From NCBI GenBank assembly GCA_016223145.1, contig JACRPN010000005.1, forward strand, positions 213,819-277,818: 64,000 nt of DNA. Direction: 5' to 3'. Under the pieces are notes generated by a model. It was not told the DNA's origin. It ran no database searches and saw only the letters and a program-made list of their open reading frames with translations. How positions within the stretch are numbered: the first letter of the stretch is position 1; the number at the start of each line of letters is the position of its first letter. Shown here piece after piece: positions 35,262 through 43,190 of the stretch. The translations under genes were made by a program, and so were the position numbers. The stretch comes from Armatimonadota bacterium (lineage in GTDB: Bacteria; Armatimonadota; Fimbriimonadia; Fimbriimonadales; Fimbriimonadaceae).

Positions 35262-36410
35262 TCACCCATCCCATCGGCACAGGCCGCAGTGGCAATTGCA
35301 TTTCGCCCTCTTCCCAGCCGGGGGGAGGGTGACGTCTTTGCGCTTGTACGTCGGGATGCCGGCGATCCGGTCGATCGCGATGACGACGTAGGGGGAGGAG
35401 GTGTTTAGGTTCTGGGTGTTCAGGTTTTGGGTGTTGGGTGATGGGCCGGACCAGGACTCTGAACCCTCAGACCTTGGACCTCGGACCTCGGACCTATCGT
35501 CCCTTGGTCCCTCTGTCCCTTGATCCCTTCCCTGCTGACTCACGACGTACGTGACCTCCAGGTTCGCGGCGTTCTTTCGGACGATGCTCTCCACATACAC
35601 CGAAGCCCCAGCGCCCAGCTTTCCGGTGTTGATGGCCATCAGCCGCTGCTTGACCCAGTCGATCCCCTTCGGCGCGGACTGCGGAGCGTTTCCGGTGTTG
35701 CGAGCCCAATAAGTCTGCCACGAGGCTTCGTTGTCCATCACGTTGGTCTCAAACCGCTCGAACCGGCTGTCGTTCCCCTGCTTGTAGGTTCGCCACTGAA
35801 TGTTCTGCAGCGGGTCGAACGGGTTGCCGGTGAATCCGGGAGTCCCGGAGATGAAGTAGCCCAGCACCTGCCACTCGCTGCCTCCATGATTGCAGTAGCA
35901 GCAGCAATGGCAGCTCCCTTCGCCCCAATCGATGCCGGCGCGGCCCTGCACCGTGCGCTTGCTAAAGGAGACCGTACCCGGCACTCGCGGAAGGCGAATC
36001 ATCACATAAGGGCAGGTGAGCGCCTGCGTCACAGCTTGGCCAGGCGGCGGAGTGGCCTCGACGTAGTAGATCGTCACGTCGTAAGGGCCCGTTTGGCGCA
36101 CCCCTTCGACGTAGATCTCATAGCCGCCCGTCCGCCGCAGCCCCAAGGTAATTCCAACGACCATTTCTTGAGTGAAATCCACGTCTTTCGGCGCGGCCGC
36201 GGTGGCCTCGCCGGTCACCGATTGCCAGTAGGTTTGCCAGGTCGCACCGTTGTTAACGACGACGGTCCGTGGCGCTTGGAAGCGGTCGTGGTTGCCCTTC
36301 TTGTAGGTGCGCCAGGGGATGGCGTTCTGGGTTGCGTAGCCTGCGCCGATTTGAGCGCAGGCGCCCGCCACAAAGAGCGCCAATAAGGTCAAAAGCGTGA
36401 AGCCTCTCAC
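35262..36410 (-). CDS. Secreted tandem PrcB-C-like protein with Cys/His clusters
   Basis: About 382 residues from GTG 36410 (signal peptide RGFTLLTLLALFVAGACAQ). Domain 1 (about 30-150) matches the protease-complex PrcB C-terminal domain: VDFTQEMVVGITLG, TGGY at 94-97, and PPPGQAVTQALTCPYVMIRLPR. Domain 2 (about 205-355) repeats the pattern but has lost TGGY. Each domain ends in a cysteine cluster: CHCCCYCNH at 167-175 and CNCHCGLC at 371-378, which look metal-binding. Residues ~295-337 are a low-complexity insert of intergenic-repeat type. The start is uncertain; the frame is open to 36833, but that part is repeat DNA. Confidence 0.65.
   Translation of the reverse strand: MRGFTLLTLLALFVAGACAQIGAGYATQNAIPWRTYKKGNHDRFQAPRTVVVNNGATWQTYWQSVTGEATAAAPKDVDFTQEMVVGITLGLRRTGGYEIYVEGVRQTGPYDVTIYYVEATPPPGQAVTQALTCPYVMIRLPRVPGTVSFSKRTVQGRAGIDWGEGSCHCCCYCNHGGSEWQVLGYFISGTPGFTGNPFDPLQNIQWRTYKQGNDSRFERFETNVMDNEASWQTYWARNTGNAPQSAPKGIDWVKQRLMAINTGKLGAGASVYVESIVRKNAANLEVTYVVSQQGRDQGTEGPRDDRSEVRGPRSEGSESWSGPSPNTQNLNTQNLNTSSPYVVIAIDRIAGIPTYKRKDVTLPPAGKRAKCNCHCGLCRWDG
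35264..35366. repeat. Direct-repeat copy 2 (3' end of the PrcB-like gene)
   Basis: The partner of 34427-34529, same orientation, about 93 percent identical. Together they bracket the Phd/RelE pair. This copy is the functional C-terminal coding end of the PrcB-like protein. Confidence 0.85.
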
Positions 36411-36798
36411 AAGGATGGAGACGCTTGAGGGCAGCAGATGTTTCAGAGGCGTTCGGGGAACGGGAAGGGTCCGCCAGCGTTCGAAGCAGACTCGGGCCGA
36501 GTGTGTCAGAACGCAGCCTCGACAGCGATCAGAAAGTCCGAAATCCGAAATCCGAAATCCGCGTCCTGAAGGTCGTTCTCCCAGAAAAGGCGGGGTGAAC
36601 CCCGCCCTCCGTTCAATCTCGCCGGACAAAGCTCGGGCAGCCAACATGATCGACGTCCAAACACCCACTACCCACCATCCAACACCTGACAACCTGTCAA
36701 CCTGAACACCTGAACACCTGACCACCTGAACACCTGACAACCTGAACACCCCTCCTACCCCAGACCCCGTTTCCCGGCTCCAGAGGTAAAACAAACTC
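36411..36798. repeat. Non-coding divergent gap rich in simple repeats
   Basis: No gene. It contains (TCCGAAA)n at 36537-36565, a REP-like palindrome GGCGGGG-tgaa-CCCCGCC at 36589-36606 with a minus-strand U-run, and a long CCTGAACA/CCTGACCA tract at about 36682-36751. The last ~40 nt before the AKB-ligase-family gene are non-repetitive. Confidence 0.7.
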
Positions 36799-38004
36799 AT
36801 GAACGCCGGATTCCAATCGTGGCTCGCCAGCAACCTCCAAACCCTTAAGGACCAGAACCTCTACAAGGTCCCCCGCATCCTTGAGACCCCAGCGGGCGGG
36901 CGCGTGAGGATGAACGGCAAGGAGGTGGTCAACCTCTCCAGCAACAACTATTTGGGGCTGGCGAACCACCCCAAGGTCCGCGCAGCGGCGCTAAAGGCGG
37001 TCGAGGAGTGGGGCGTCGGCGCGGGAGCGGTGCGGTGGATCGGCGGCACCATGGCTATTCACGACGAGCTCGAAATGCGCCTCGCCAAGTTCAAAAAGAC
37101 CGAGGCTGTTCTGGTGTTCACCTCCGGGTTCACCGCCAACTCGGGCTGCATTCCCGCCGTGGTTTCCGATAAGGACGTCATCATCTCCGACGAGCTGAAC
37201 CACGCCAGCATCATTGATGGCGTGCGCCTGGGCTCCGCCAGCTATAAGAAGTCCGAGGGCTGGGTGTATCCCCACAAGGACCTGAACGGCCTCGAAGACT
37301 GCCTGAAGCGCGCCACCGAGAAGGGCTTCGCCAAGAAGATGATCATCACCGACGGGGTATTCAGCATGGACGGCGATATTGCCCCTCTGGACGGCATCGT
37401 GGGCTTGGCCGAGCAATACGACGCCTTCGTGATGGTGGATGATGCGCATGGCTCGGGCGTTCTTGGCGAGCACGGCGCGGGCACCACCAGCCACTACGGG
37501 CTCTATGGCCGCGTGGACATCCAATTGGGAACGCTCAGCAAGGCGCTCGGCGTGGTCGGTGGCTACATCGCAGGTTCTGCGCTGCTCAAGGACTGGCTCA
37601 TCAACCGAGGCCGTCCTTACCTCTTCAGTACGGCGCACCCTCCGATGGTCGCCGCGGCACTGATCGCCGCGCTCGACGTGATGGAGAACGACCCCGAGCC
37701 GATGAGGAAGCTCTGGGACAACACTCGATGGTGGAAGAAGGCGCTGCAGGAAGCCGGATTCGACACGATGGGCTCGGAAACGCCCATCACGCCGGTCTAC
37801 ATCGGTGATGAGGGCGCCGCCCAGGAGACCGAGAGGCTACTCTGGGAGGAAGGGGTCTACGCGCTTTCGATCGTGTTTCCCACGGTGGGCCGGGGCAAAG
37901 CGCGCATTCGTACGATGCCGAACGCAACGCACACTCTCGAAGACCTAGAGTTCTGCCTTGGGGCGTTCAAAAGGGTGCGGGACAAGCTGACGGTCCGCGC
38001 ATAG
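36799..38004 (+). CDS. kbl: Alpha-oxoamine synthase (glycine C-acetyltransferase / KBL, or BioF-like)
   Basis: A 401-residue PLP enzyme of the alpha-oxoamine synthase family. The PLP lysine is K248 in GTLSKALG. Other hallmarks are NLSSNNYLGLANHPKVRAAA, the HASIIDG motif and VDDAHGSGVLGEHG. KBL splits 2-amino-3-ketobutyrate into glycine and acetyl-CoA in threonine breakdown, and BioF makes KAPA for biotin; the two cannot be told apart with confidence here, though the length and start favour KBL. No threonine dehydrogenase or biotin genes are adjacent. Confidence 0.85.
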   Translation: MNAGFQSWLASNLQTLKDQNLYKVPRILETPAGGRVRMNGKEVVNLSSNNYLGLANHPKVRAAALKAVEEWGVGAGAVRWIGGTMAIHDELEMRLAKFKKTEAVLVFTSGFTANSGCIPAVVSDKDVIISDELNHASIIDGVRLGSASYKKSEGWVYPHKDLNGLEDCLKRATEKGFAKKMIITDGVFSMDGDIAPLDGIVGLAEQYDAFVMVDDAHGSGVLGEHGAGTTSHYGLYGRVDIQLGTLSKALGVVGGYIAGSALLKDWLINRGRPYLFSTAHPPMVAAALIAALDVMENDPEPMRKLWDNTRWWKKALQEAGFDTMGSETPITPVYIGDEGAAQETERLLWEEGVYALSIVFPTVGRGKARIRTMPNATHTLEDLEFCLGAFKRVRDKLTVRA

Positions 38005-38094
38005 GCGCCCAGACACGGGCATTCTGATTGTGCCTGGCCGCATTTTGTTTGCGGCGCTCCGGCAATTCGCCCTTCGCGCCTCGCCTATCGCGAT

Positions 38095-39339
38095 TCACGA
38101 CTTCTTCTCGTGACTGCTCTTCAGCTTCCAGCGCAGGGGGGTGCCCTCCAAGGGGTACTTCTTGCGGAACTGGTTCTCGATGTAGCGCAGGTAGGAGAAG
38201 TGCACGATCTCGGGATCGTTGCAGAAGAGCGCGAACGTCGGCGGGCGGGTGGCCACCTGGGTCGCGTAATAGACCTTGAGGAACTTGCCCTTGGTCGAAT
38301 AGGGCTTTGAGAAGAGCGCGTCTTGGATCAGGCGATTGAACGGCCCCGTGGCGATGCGAAAGTTGTAGCTGTCCAGAGCCTTGAGCACCGTGTCGAGCAC
38401 CGGCTCCAGCCCCGCGCTTTCCTTGGCGCTGGTGAAGCACACCGGCGCATAGGAGACCTCGGGCAGTTCATCGCGAATCTGCTGCAGGAACGCTTTCTTC
38501 TCGGGTGATTTCTGCTTGGGTTTCCCGTTAGGCGGCTCTTTCACGTCCCATTTGTTCACCGCGATCACCACGGCCTTGCCGCCGTCATGTGCGAGCTTGG
38601 CAGTGCGCTTGTCGCCGTCGGTGAGCCCGGCGTCGCCATCCACCACGATCAAGCCCACGTTGGCCCGGTCGAGCGCCTTCATCGCGCGGTCCACCATGTA
38701 GTATTCGATGCTGCCTTGGATCTTGCCGCGTCGCCTTAGGCCTGCGGTATCGATCAGGCGGAACCGCTCGTCGCGATAGCTGAGCAGCGTGTCGATGGCG
38801 TCGCGGGTGGTGCCCGGGATGTTCGAAACGATGGCGCGCTGCTCGCCCGTGAAGGCGTTCAGCAGCGAGGACTTGCCCACGTTCGGGCGGCCCAAAATGG
38901 CGAGCCGAATCTCATCGGGCTCTTCTTCGTCCTTCTCCACTTGCGGAAGCTCTTCGACGATGCGGTCGAGCAGATCGGCCACCCCTTTGCCATGCAGCGA
39001 CGAGACCATGAAGATCTCACCCAAACCCAGCGCATAGAACTCGCCCGCGTTCGCGGCGCGCTGCGGGTTGTCGGTTTTGTTGACCACCACTAGGATCGGC
39101 TTCTTGCTGCCGCGCAGGCGGTTGGCCAGTTCCCAGTCGTCGGGCGTGACGCCGGCAGTCACCTCGGTGAGGAAGAGGATGGTGTCAGCCTCTTCCATGG
39201 CGACTTCGGCCTGCACGCGCACTTGCTCGATCTGGTCCTCGACGACTGCGGCGCGGCGCTTGATGAGCCGGTTGAAAAAGGTGCTCTTTCCGACGTTCGG
39301 GCGCCCCACGATGACGACGACGGGGAGTTTGGTGGCCAT
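38095..39339 (-). CDS. der: Ribosome-assembly GTPase Der (EngA) with internal deletion
   Basis: A 414-residue double-GTPase needed for 50S assembly. G domain 1 keeps G1 (GRPNVGKST, residues 12-20) and G4 (NKTD), but the sequence runs from VVED35 straight into Q36-IEQVRVQAEVAMEEAD. The ~37 residues carrying switch I (TPGVTRDR-type) and the DTGG G3 motif are missing. G domain 2 is complete (GRPNVGKSS, NIPGTTRDA, DTAGLRRRG, NKWD), and the KH domain and basic tail follow. The loss is in frame at about 39234/39235. It may be a real variant or an assembly error. Confidence 0.9.
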   Translation of the reverse strand: MATKLPVVVIVGRPNVGKSTFFNRLIKRRAAVVEDQIEQVRVQAEVAMEEADTILFLTEVTAGVTPDDWELANRLRGSKKPILVVVNKTDNPQRAANAGEFYALGLGEIFMVSSLHGKGVADLLDRIVEELPQVEKDEEEPDEIRLAILGRPNVGKSSLLNAFTGEQRAIVSNIPGTTRDAIDTLLSYRDERFRLIDTAGLRRRGKIQGSIEYYMVDRAMKALDRANVGLIVVDGDAGLTDGDKRTAKLAHDGGKAVVIAVNKWDVKEPPNGKPKQKSPEKKAFLQQIRDELPEVSYAPVCFTSAKESAGLEPVLDTVLKALDSYNFRIATGPFNRLIQDALFSKPYSTKGKFLKVYYATQVATRPPTFALFCNDPEIVHFSYLRYIENQFRKKYPLEGTPLRWKLKSSHEKKS

Positions 39340-39429
39340 GGCGTGAACCCGAATGGCGCTTGCTTGGAGGGGAATGTTGAGAAATGCAGTCCCAGAGCAC
39401 GCTGGACTACCATCGTTGAACCTAAGCCA

Positions 39430-39448
39430 CCCAGGCGTCCCGCCTGGG
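39430..39448. repeat. REP-like small palindrome
   Basis: CCCAGGCG-tcc-CGCCTGGG in the divergent gap between der and the PagL-like gene. It has the same architecture as the palindrome at 49046-49064. Confidence 0.5.
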
Positions 39449-39574
39449 CGACGCCCTTCTCAACAGCCCCTGGTGGGCCGCGCAGCAGGAGCAGGGTACC
39501 TGAACGGCGGCCCGGCCCGGGCTCACCGAATCCTCGCCGGCCCGACAAGACTCTTTACTCGTGGGTAAAGTTTG

Positions 39575-40174
39575 ATGCTCAGGATGCCCAACTTCAGAAG
39601 CGCATGGATGATGCTCGGCGTCGGTCTCGCCACGGGTGCGATGGCCGACGACACCGCCCTAACCGGGCCGATGGGCAGAGGCAACTGGTATGTCGGCGGA
39701 TTCCTCGGGCAGTCGATCCCAATCCTGGGGTCTGACGAGGTTCGACGGGGAGGCGCCTTCAGCCTCCAGTACGAGCGCAAGGATCCTCGGATGACCTACC
39801 GGGGGTTGTCGGGTTCTTTTGTGCTGGAAGGCTATCTACATTCGACGGTCGGGGGCGCCAAGGGCTCGACCGAGCACAATCGGCTCAACACGCTCGGGTT
39901 CCTCGGGATGGCGCGATGGCGTGGGGAAAGGGACTCGCGAGGCTACGCTCCGTATGGGGCGGTGGGCTGGGGGATCAGCTTTGGGAACCGGACGACGGTG
40001 GACCTCGACAGCAAGGTCAACTCGACGCCGGTGATCGAGGGCGGATTGAGCTACGCGCCTCCAGGTCAGGAGTGGCTATTCGGGCTGAGGTGGCTACATG
40101 CTTCGAATGCCGGCCTAAAGGGCCGGAACCAGGGGCTGAACGAGGTTCACGTGTTCGTCGCGAAGAGGTTCTAG
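39575..40174 (+). CDS. PagL-like lipid A 3-O-deacylase / acyloxyacyl hydrolase family protein
   Basis: A 199-residue outer-membrane beta-barrel candidate with a signal peptide (SAWMMLGVGLATGAMA). The C-terminus carries the PagL signature: RWLHASNAGLKGRNQGLNEVHVFVAKRF, with the catalytic His-x-Ser as HAS, the following Asn, and the terminal Phe of a barrel protein. In PagL the His-Ser-Glu site removes the 3-O acyl chain of lipid A. If correct, the organism has lipopolysaccharide. ATG 39575 is chosen; TTG 39572 and ATG 39584 are alternatives. Confidence 0.7.
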   Translation: MLRMPNFRSAWMMLGVGLATGAMADDTALTGPMGRGNWYVGGFLGQSIPILGSDEVRRGGAFSLQYERKDPRMTYRGLSGSFVLEGYLHSTVGGAKGSTEHNRLNTLGFLGMARWRGERDSRGYAPYGAVGWGISFGNRTTVDLDSKVNSTPVIEGGLSYAPPGQEWLFGLRWLHASNAGLKGRNQGLNEVHVFVAKRF

Positions 40175-40179
40175 TTAGG

Positions 40180-40364
40180 GGAGGTATGGCGTCAGGCATT
40201 GAGCATTGAGGCATTAGGGCATTAGGGCGTTGACGCGTTGGGGCGTTGAGCCTTGGGCCAGATGGGGGCGCACCGCGCCGAGTCCGGGAGCCTTGGGGCG
40301 GGAGAAGCTGCGCAATACAATCCTACCATTCCCTCATCTCACCCTCGCTCACCCTCGCTCACCC
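40180..40364. repeat. Intergenic simple-repeat region
   Basis: Between the PagL-like and FHA genes (convergent): (GCATTAGG/GCGTTGAG)n at about 40190-40252 and (TCACCCTCGC)n at about 40335-40375. The second abuts the FHA gene stop. No gene. Confidence 0.65.
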
Positions 40365-40853
40365 TCACGCATCCTCATGCGATTCAGGCTCCGGGTCTCC
40401 CTCGGCGGCTGCATCTGCGGGCTCGACGGGAGCAGAATCGGCCTCCACACTGAATCGGAACCGCGCGTTGCCGAAGGCGATTTGGTCGCCGTCCTGCAAT
40501 GGGGCCGAGTCGACTTTCTCATAGTCCGATCGAAGCACGTAGGTGCCGTTGGAGGAGCCCAAGTCGGTGATCGCCCAAGCGCCGTGCTCACACTCGATCT
40601 TCGCGTGCTTGCGCGATACATACCGCCCCTCGTCGATCACCCCAAGGTCCACCTCGACCGGACCGACCGCCGGGTCGAACCGCCCAACCACGGCGGGCGC
40701 GGCGAAGGGGAAGCGCTGATCGGTCTCGACGCCTCCGCGGATCAGCGTGAGGCAGCCCCTTGCGGCGGTCTCCGCGCAGGTCGTGTCGGCAGGTACGGAA
40801 CTCTCTTCCGGCTCGGTTCCAGCGACGTCATCCAGCAATTCGTTTTCTGCCAT
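40365..40853 (-). CDS. FHA-domain protein
   Basis: A 162-residue protein with a central forkhead-associated domain: VVGRFDP..., the conserved YVSRKHAKIE, LGSSNGTYV, and LQDGDQIAFG. FHA domains bind phosphothreonine. Acidic tails flank the domain (EPEESSVPAD; EPADAAAEGDPEPESHEDA). Its start overlaps the 3' end of the symporter by about 26 nt, so it is the last gene of the thiN-symporter-FHA operon. The kinase partner is not in the window. Confidence 0.88.
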   Translation of the reverse strand: MAENELLDDVAGTEPEESSVPADTTCAETAARGCLTLIRGGVETDQRFPFAAPAVVGRFDPAVGPVEVDLGVIDEGRYVSRKHAKIECEHGAWAITDLGSSNGTYVLRSDYEKVDSAPLQDGDQIAFGNARFRFSVEADSAPVEPADAAAEGDPEPESHEDA

Positions 40854-42306
40854 GGCTCTTACCCCGTATTATGGCGAGGAGCGCAAAGGCTCCCAGGGTC
40901 AGCGCCGAAACCGCCAACCCTGGCACCAAGGTGCCCAGGTCGACCTTGATCGCGTCGCTTCCCCTACCGATAGGGACAGTCAGGTAGGGGTTATCGGTTC
41001 GCAGACCGTAAACCATCAGGCCCAATGCTGCCGACGAACCCAGCGCGGTAGAGACCCAAATGGCCGTGCCCGTCACTCGCGATCTTGGGAAGAGGCCGTA
41101 GGCCATGCAGACCGGGATGAGCAGCCCACCCACCACCGCCCCGCTCCAGCTATACCAAAGCTGCACCACGCTTTGAACTTGGATCGCGACCAGCACGGCG
41201 ATCCCGCATCCGACACCGACCCCGATTTTGGACCACCGCGTCACTTCAGGGCTATCCGGCGCATTGCGGAGCCTGCCGACGATCTCGCGCCCGAGGGTCG
41301 CGCCCGCCACAAGGGCATAGCCCACCATGGCGCTGAGGATCGTGCCGAGGAGGCCGCAGAGGAACAGCCCGCGCAGCCCGGGAGGAAGAACCTGGTCGGC
41401 AAACCTGGGAAAGGCCAGCAGCGGCTCCGCCTGCGCCCCATCTGAGGATCCGAGGGCATAGAGCGCTGTGCTGATGCTGAGCAGGTCGAACACGAACCAG
41501 CATGCCACGCAGATCCAAAGGCCCTTGCGGCTGGCGGCGGGACTTTCCGCGCTCGCGACCCGTTGGTGAAAGCCCGGATCAACGAGGGTCCATGCTCCAA
41601 GGATGAAGAACGAGACCACCTGGATCGGCCCAACTCCCCCGGTGAGGGTGAGCTGCTCGGGCGTAAAGGCCCTGCGCCAGATCTCGGAGGCGTCCAGATG
41701 GGTCAGGCACCATCCCAGCATCGCGGCGAACCCGACGTACATCGCGATGAAGGCGAGGATCGACACGCGTACGTCGGCGAGCAAGCCCCCCCGATAGAGA
41801 AAGAGGGTACCGACAAGGGTTGCGGCGACGATCGCCCAGGGCGTTTCAATGCCGGCCAAGTGCGAGACCAGAAGCCCCAGCATCAGCACGTGAGCCGCCG
41901 GGACGGCAAGCAGAAGCAGAAGCACGGCGCCGACGAGGCCGGTGGCCTTGCCGAACCTCGCGTGAAGGCGTTCGGGGAGGCTGATTTGGGCTTCTTGCCT
42001 CACCTTTCCGGCGAAGAACACCGCGTAGAGTCCCCCAAAAAAATAGTAAGGAACCCCAATCAGGAGCCACGCGCCCGTGCCGTAATAGCCGACGGATTCG
42101 GAAACGCCGAGGATGCCGCCGTACCAGGTGCTCACGAGGGTCGCCACAAACATCGGGAGGGTGAGCTGCCTGCCCGCAGCAAGGTACTGAAGCACGGAGT
42201 GATCCCTGAGTCTGGCGGAGAACCCTAAGACAAGGATCGCGCAGAGGAACAGCCCGACGACGGCGGCATCAATGCCTGTGAGCTGCGCGAGGGGAAGGAG
42301 GGTCAC
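40828..42306 (-). CDS. Sodium:solute symporter family transporter
   Basis: A 492-residue, ~13-helix membrane protein of the SSS family: LVLGFSARLRDHSVLQYLAAGRQLTLPMFVATLVSTWYGGILGVSE near the start and SFFILGAWTLVDPGFHQRVASAES in the middle are typical. GTG 42306 overlaps the thiN stop by 4 nt (GTGA), so the long open frame upstream to 42900 is just thiN in another frame. The coupling with thiN suggests, but does not prove, transport of thiamine or a precursor. Confidence 0.85.
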   Translation of the reverse strand: MTLLPLAQLTGIDAAVVGLFLCAILVLGFSARLRDHSVLQYLAAGRQLTLPMFVATLVSTWYGGILGVSESVGYYGTGAWLLIGVPYYFFGGLYAVFFAGKVRQEAQISLPERLHARFGKATGLVGAVLLLLLAVPAAHVLMLGLLVSHLAGIETPWAIVAATLVGTLFLYRGGLLADVRVSILAFIAMYVGFAAMLGWCLTHLDASEIWRRAFTPEQLTLTGGVGPIQVVSFFILGAWTLVDPGFHQRVASAESPAASRKGLWICVACWFVFDLLSISTALYALGSSDGAQAEPLLAFPRFADQVLPPGLRGLFLCGLLGTILSAMVGYALVAGATLGREIVGRLRNAPDSPEVTRWSKIGVGVGCGIAVLVAIQVQSVVQLWYSWSGAVVGGLLIPVCMAYGLFPRSRVTGTAIWVSTALGSSAALGLMVYGLRTDNPYLTVPIGRGSDAIKVDLGTLVPGLAVSALTLGAFALLAIIRGKSHGRKRIAG

Positions 42307-42962
42307 CAGATCGGAGCCTCCTCCTCGAGAAGCTCTACCACGAAGAGCGCCGCACCTTCGAGCACGCGGGCCGAGACATGGTCCGACGTGGCGCGGTTCG
42401 AAATGCTCCTCTTGCCCAGCGGCGCCAGTCGCACATCCTTCAGCGGCCACTCCACGCCCTGAAGACTGACGCCCTCGGTCTCCGAGAGCGGAAGCAACGA
42501 GACGAGCCTTCCCGGTTTGGTGGACACCTCCACATAGTCGTCCGCTTTGAGGACCCATCCGATCCCGGTCCGCAGGGCCACGCGCACAGCGAGCGGCGAT
42601 TGCGCGGCGGAATAAAGGGTCGAAAGCAGGTGGTCGATCCGGTCGCCCTCGACGGCGGCCAGTGTGATGGCGTCGAACCCCCGGGCCTCCGCAGCCGAAA
42701 GAAGCTTGTCGCAGTCGGTCCGTTCTTGGTCGTCGTCTTGGACGAGTGTGGTACGCCCGGTGGCGGCCCACGCCGCGATCGTGGCGGGATTTTGCGCGGA
42801 ATCCATGTCGCCGATGACAAGGTCCGGCTGGACGCCGATCAGGGCCAGGAGATCGGCGCCGGCGTCGGCCGCGAGGAGTTCGTCGGCGCCGTCGGCCCAC
42901 TTCTTGAGAAGGGAGGTGGACATGTCGTTACCTGCGAGAACACCCAGGACGTTGACACCCAT
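42303..42962 (-). CDS. thiN: Thiamine pyrophosphokinase
   Basis: A 219-residue enzyme making thiamine diphosphate from thiamine and ATP. Motifs: DLVIGDMDSA, the DQERTDCDKLL active-site stretch, and GDRIDHLLST, then the C-terminal sandwich with NRATSDHVSARVLEG. It is first in an operon with the symporter and FHA genes. A TAGAAT box lies 5 nt before the ATG (42968-42973), again leaderless-type. Confidence 0.92.
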   Translation of the reverse strand: MGVNVLGVLAGNDMSTSLLKKWADGADELLAADAGADLLALIGVQPDLVIGDMDSAQNPATIAAWAATGRTTLVQDDDQERTDCDKLLSAAEARGFDAITLAAVEGDRIDHLLSTLYSAAQSPLAVRVALRTGIGWVLKADDYVEVSTKPGRLVSLLPLSETEGVSLQGVEWPLKDVRLAPLGKRSISNRATSDHVSARVLEGAALFVVELLEEEAPIW

Positions 42963-42967
42963 GGCCC

Positions 42968-42973
42968 ATTCTA
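42968..42973 (-). promoter_or_regulatory. -10-like box for thiN
   Basis: TAGAAT on the minus strand, 5 nt before the thiN ATG, with no Shine-Dalgarno. Confidence 0.35.
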
Positions 42974-43190
42974 GACCGAGCCATGAAAAACGCTGAAAAA
43001 GGATGAAAAATCGTGATTGAACAAGGGGCTGGGAGCATCCTAACTAAATCCTAACAATTGGCGGTGCTCTTCGCCCTTGTACCCAGGGATCGGAGACCCA
43101 TATCATGTTGTTGGGCTGTGTATACTCCGGTCCTTACCCCGCCCATCCGAGGTCCTTTTTGGGTCTGGATGCGCTCTTGTTGACGTTCGT
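42974..43190. other. thiN-dnaA divergent intergenic region (no DnaA boxes seen)
   Basis: A short A-rich patch (gaaaaacgctgaaaaagg) lies at about 42983-43010 and a TATACT at 43121-43126 may be the dnaA -10. I found no TTATCCACA-type boxes, so nothing here marks an origin. Confidence 0.4.

Noticed and set aside
36411..36833. Upstream extension of the PrcB-like frame
   Set aside because: It is translated from simple-repeat intergenic DNA; GTG 36410 gives a signal peptide.
42307..42900. Long N-terminal extension of the sodium symporter frame
   Set aside because: It overlaps thiN in another frame and is Arg/Gly-rich; GTG 42306 fits the family start.
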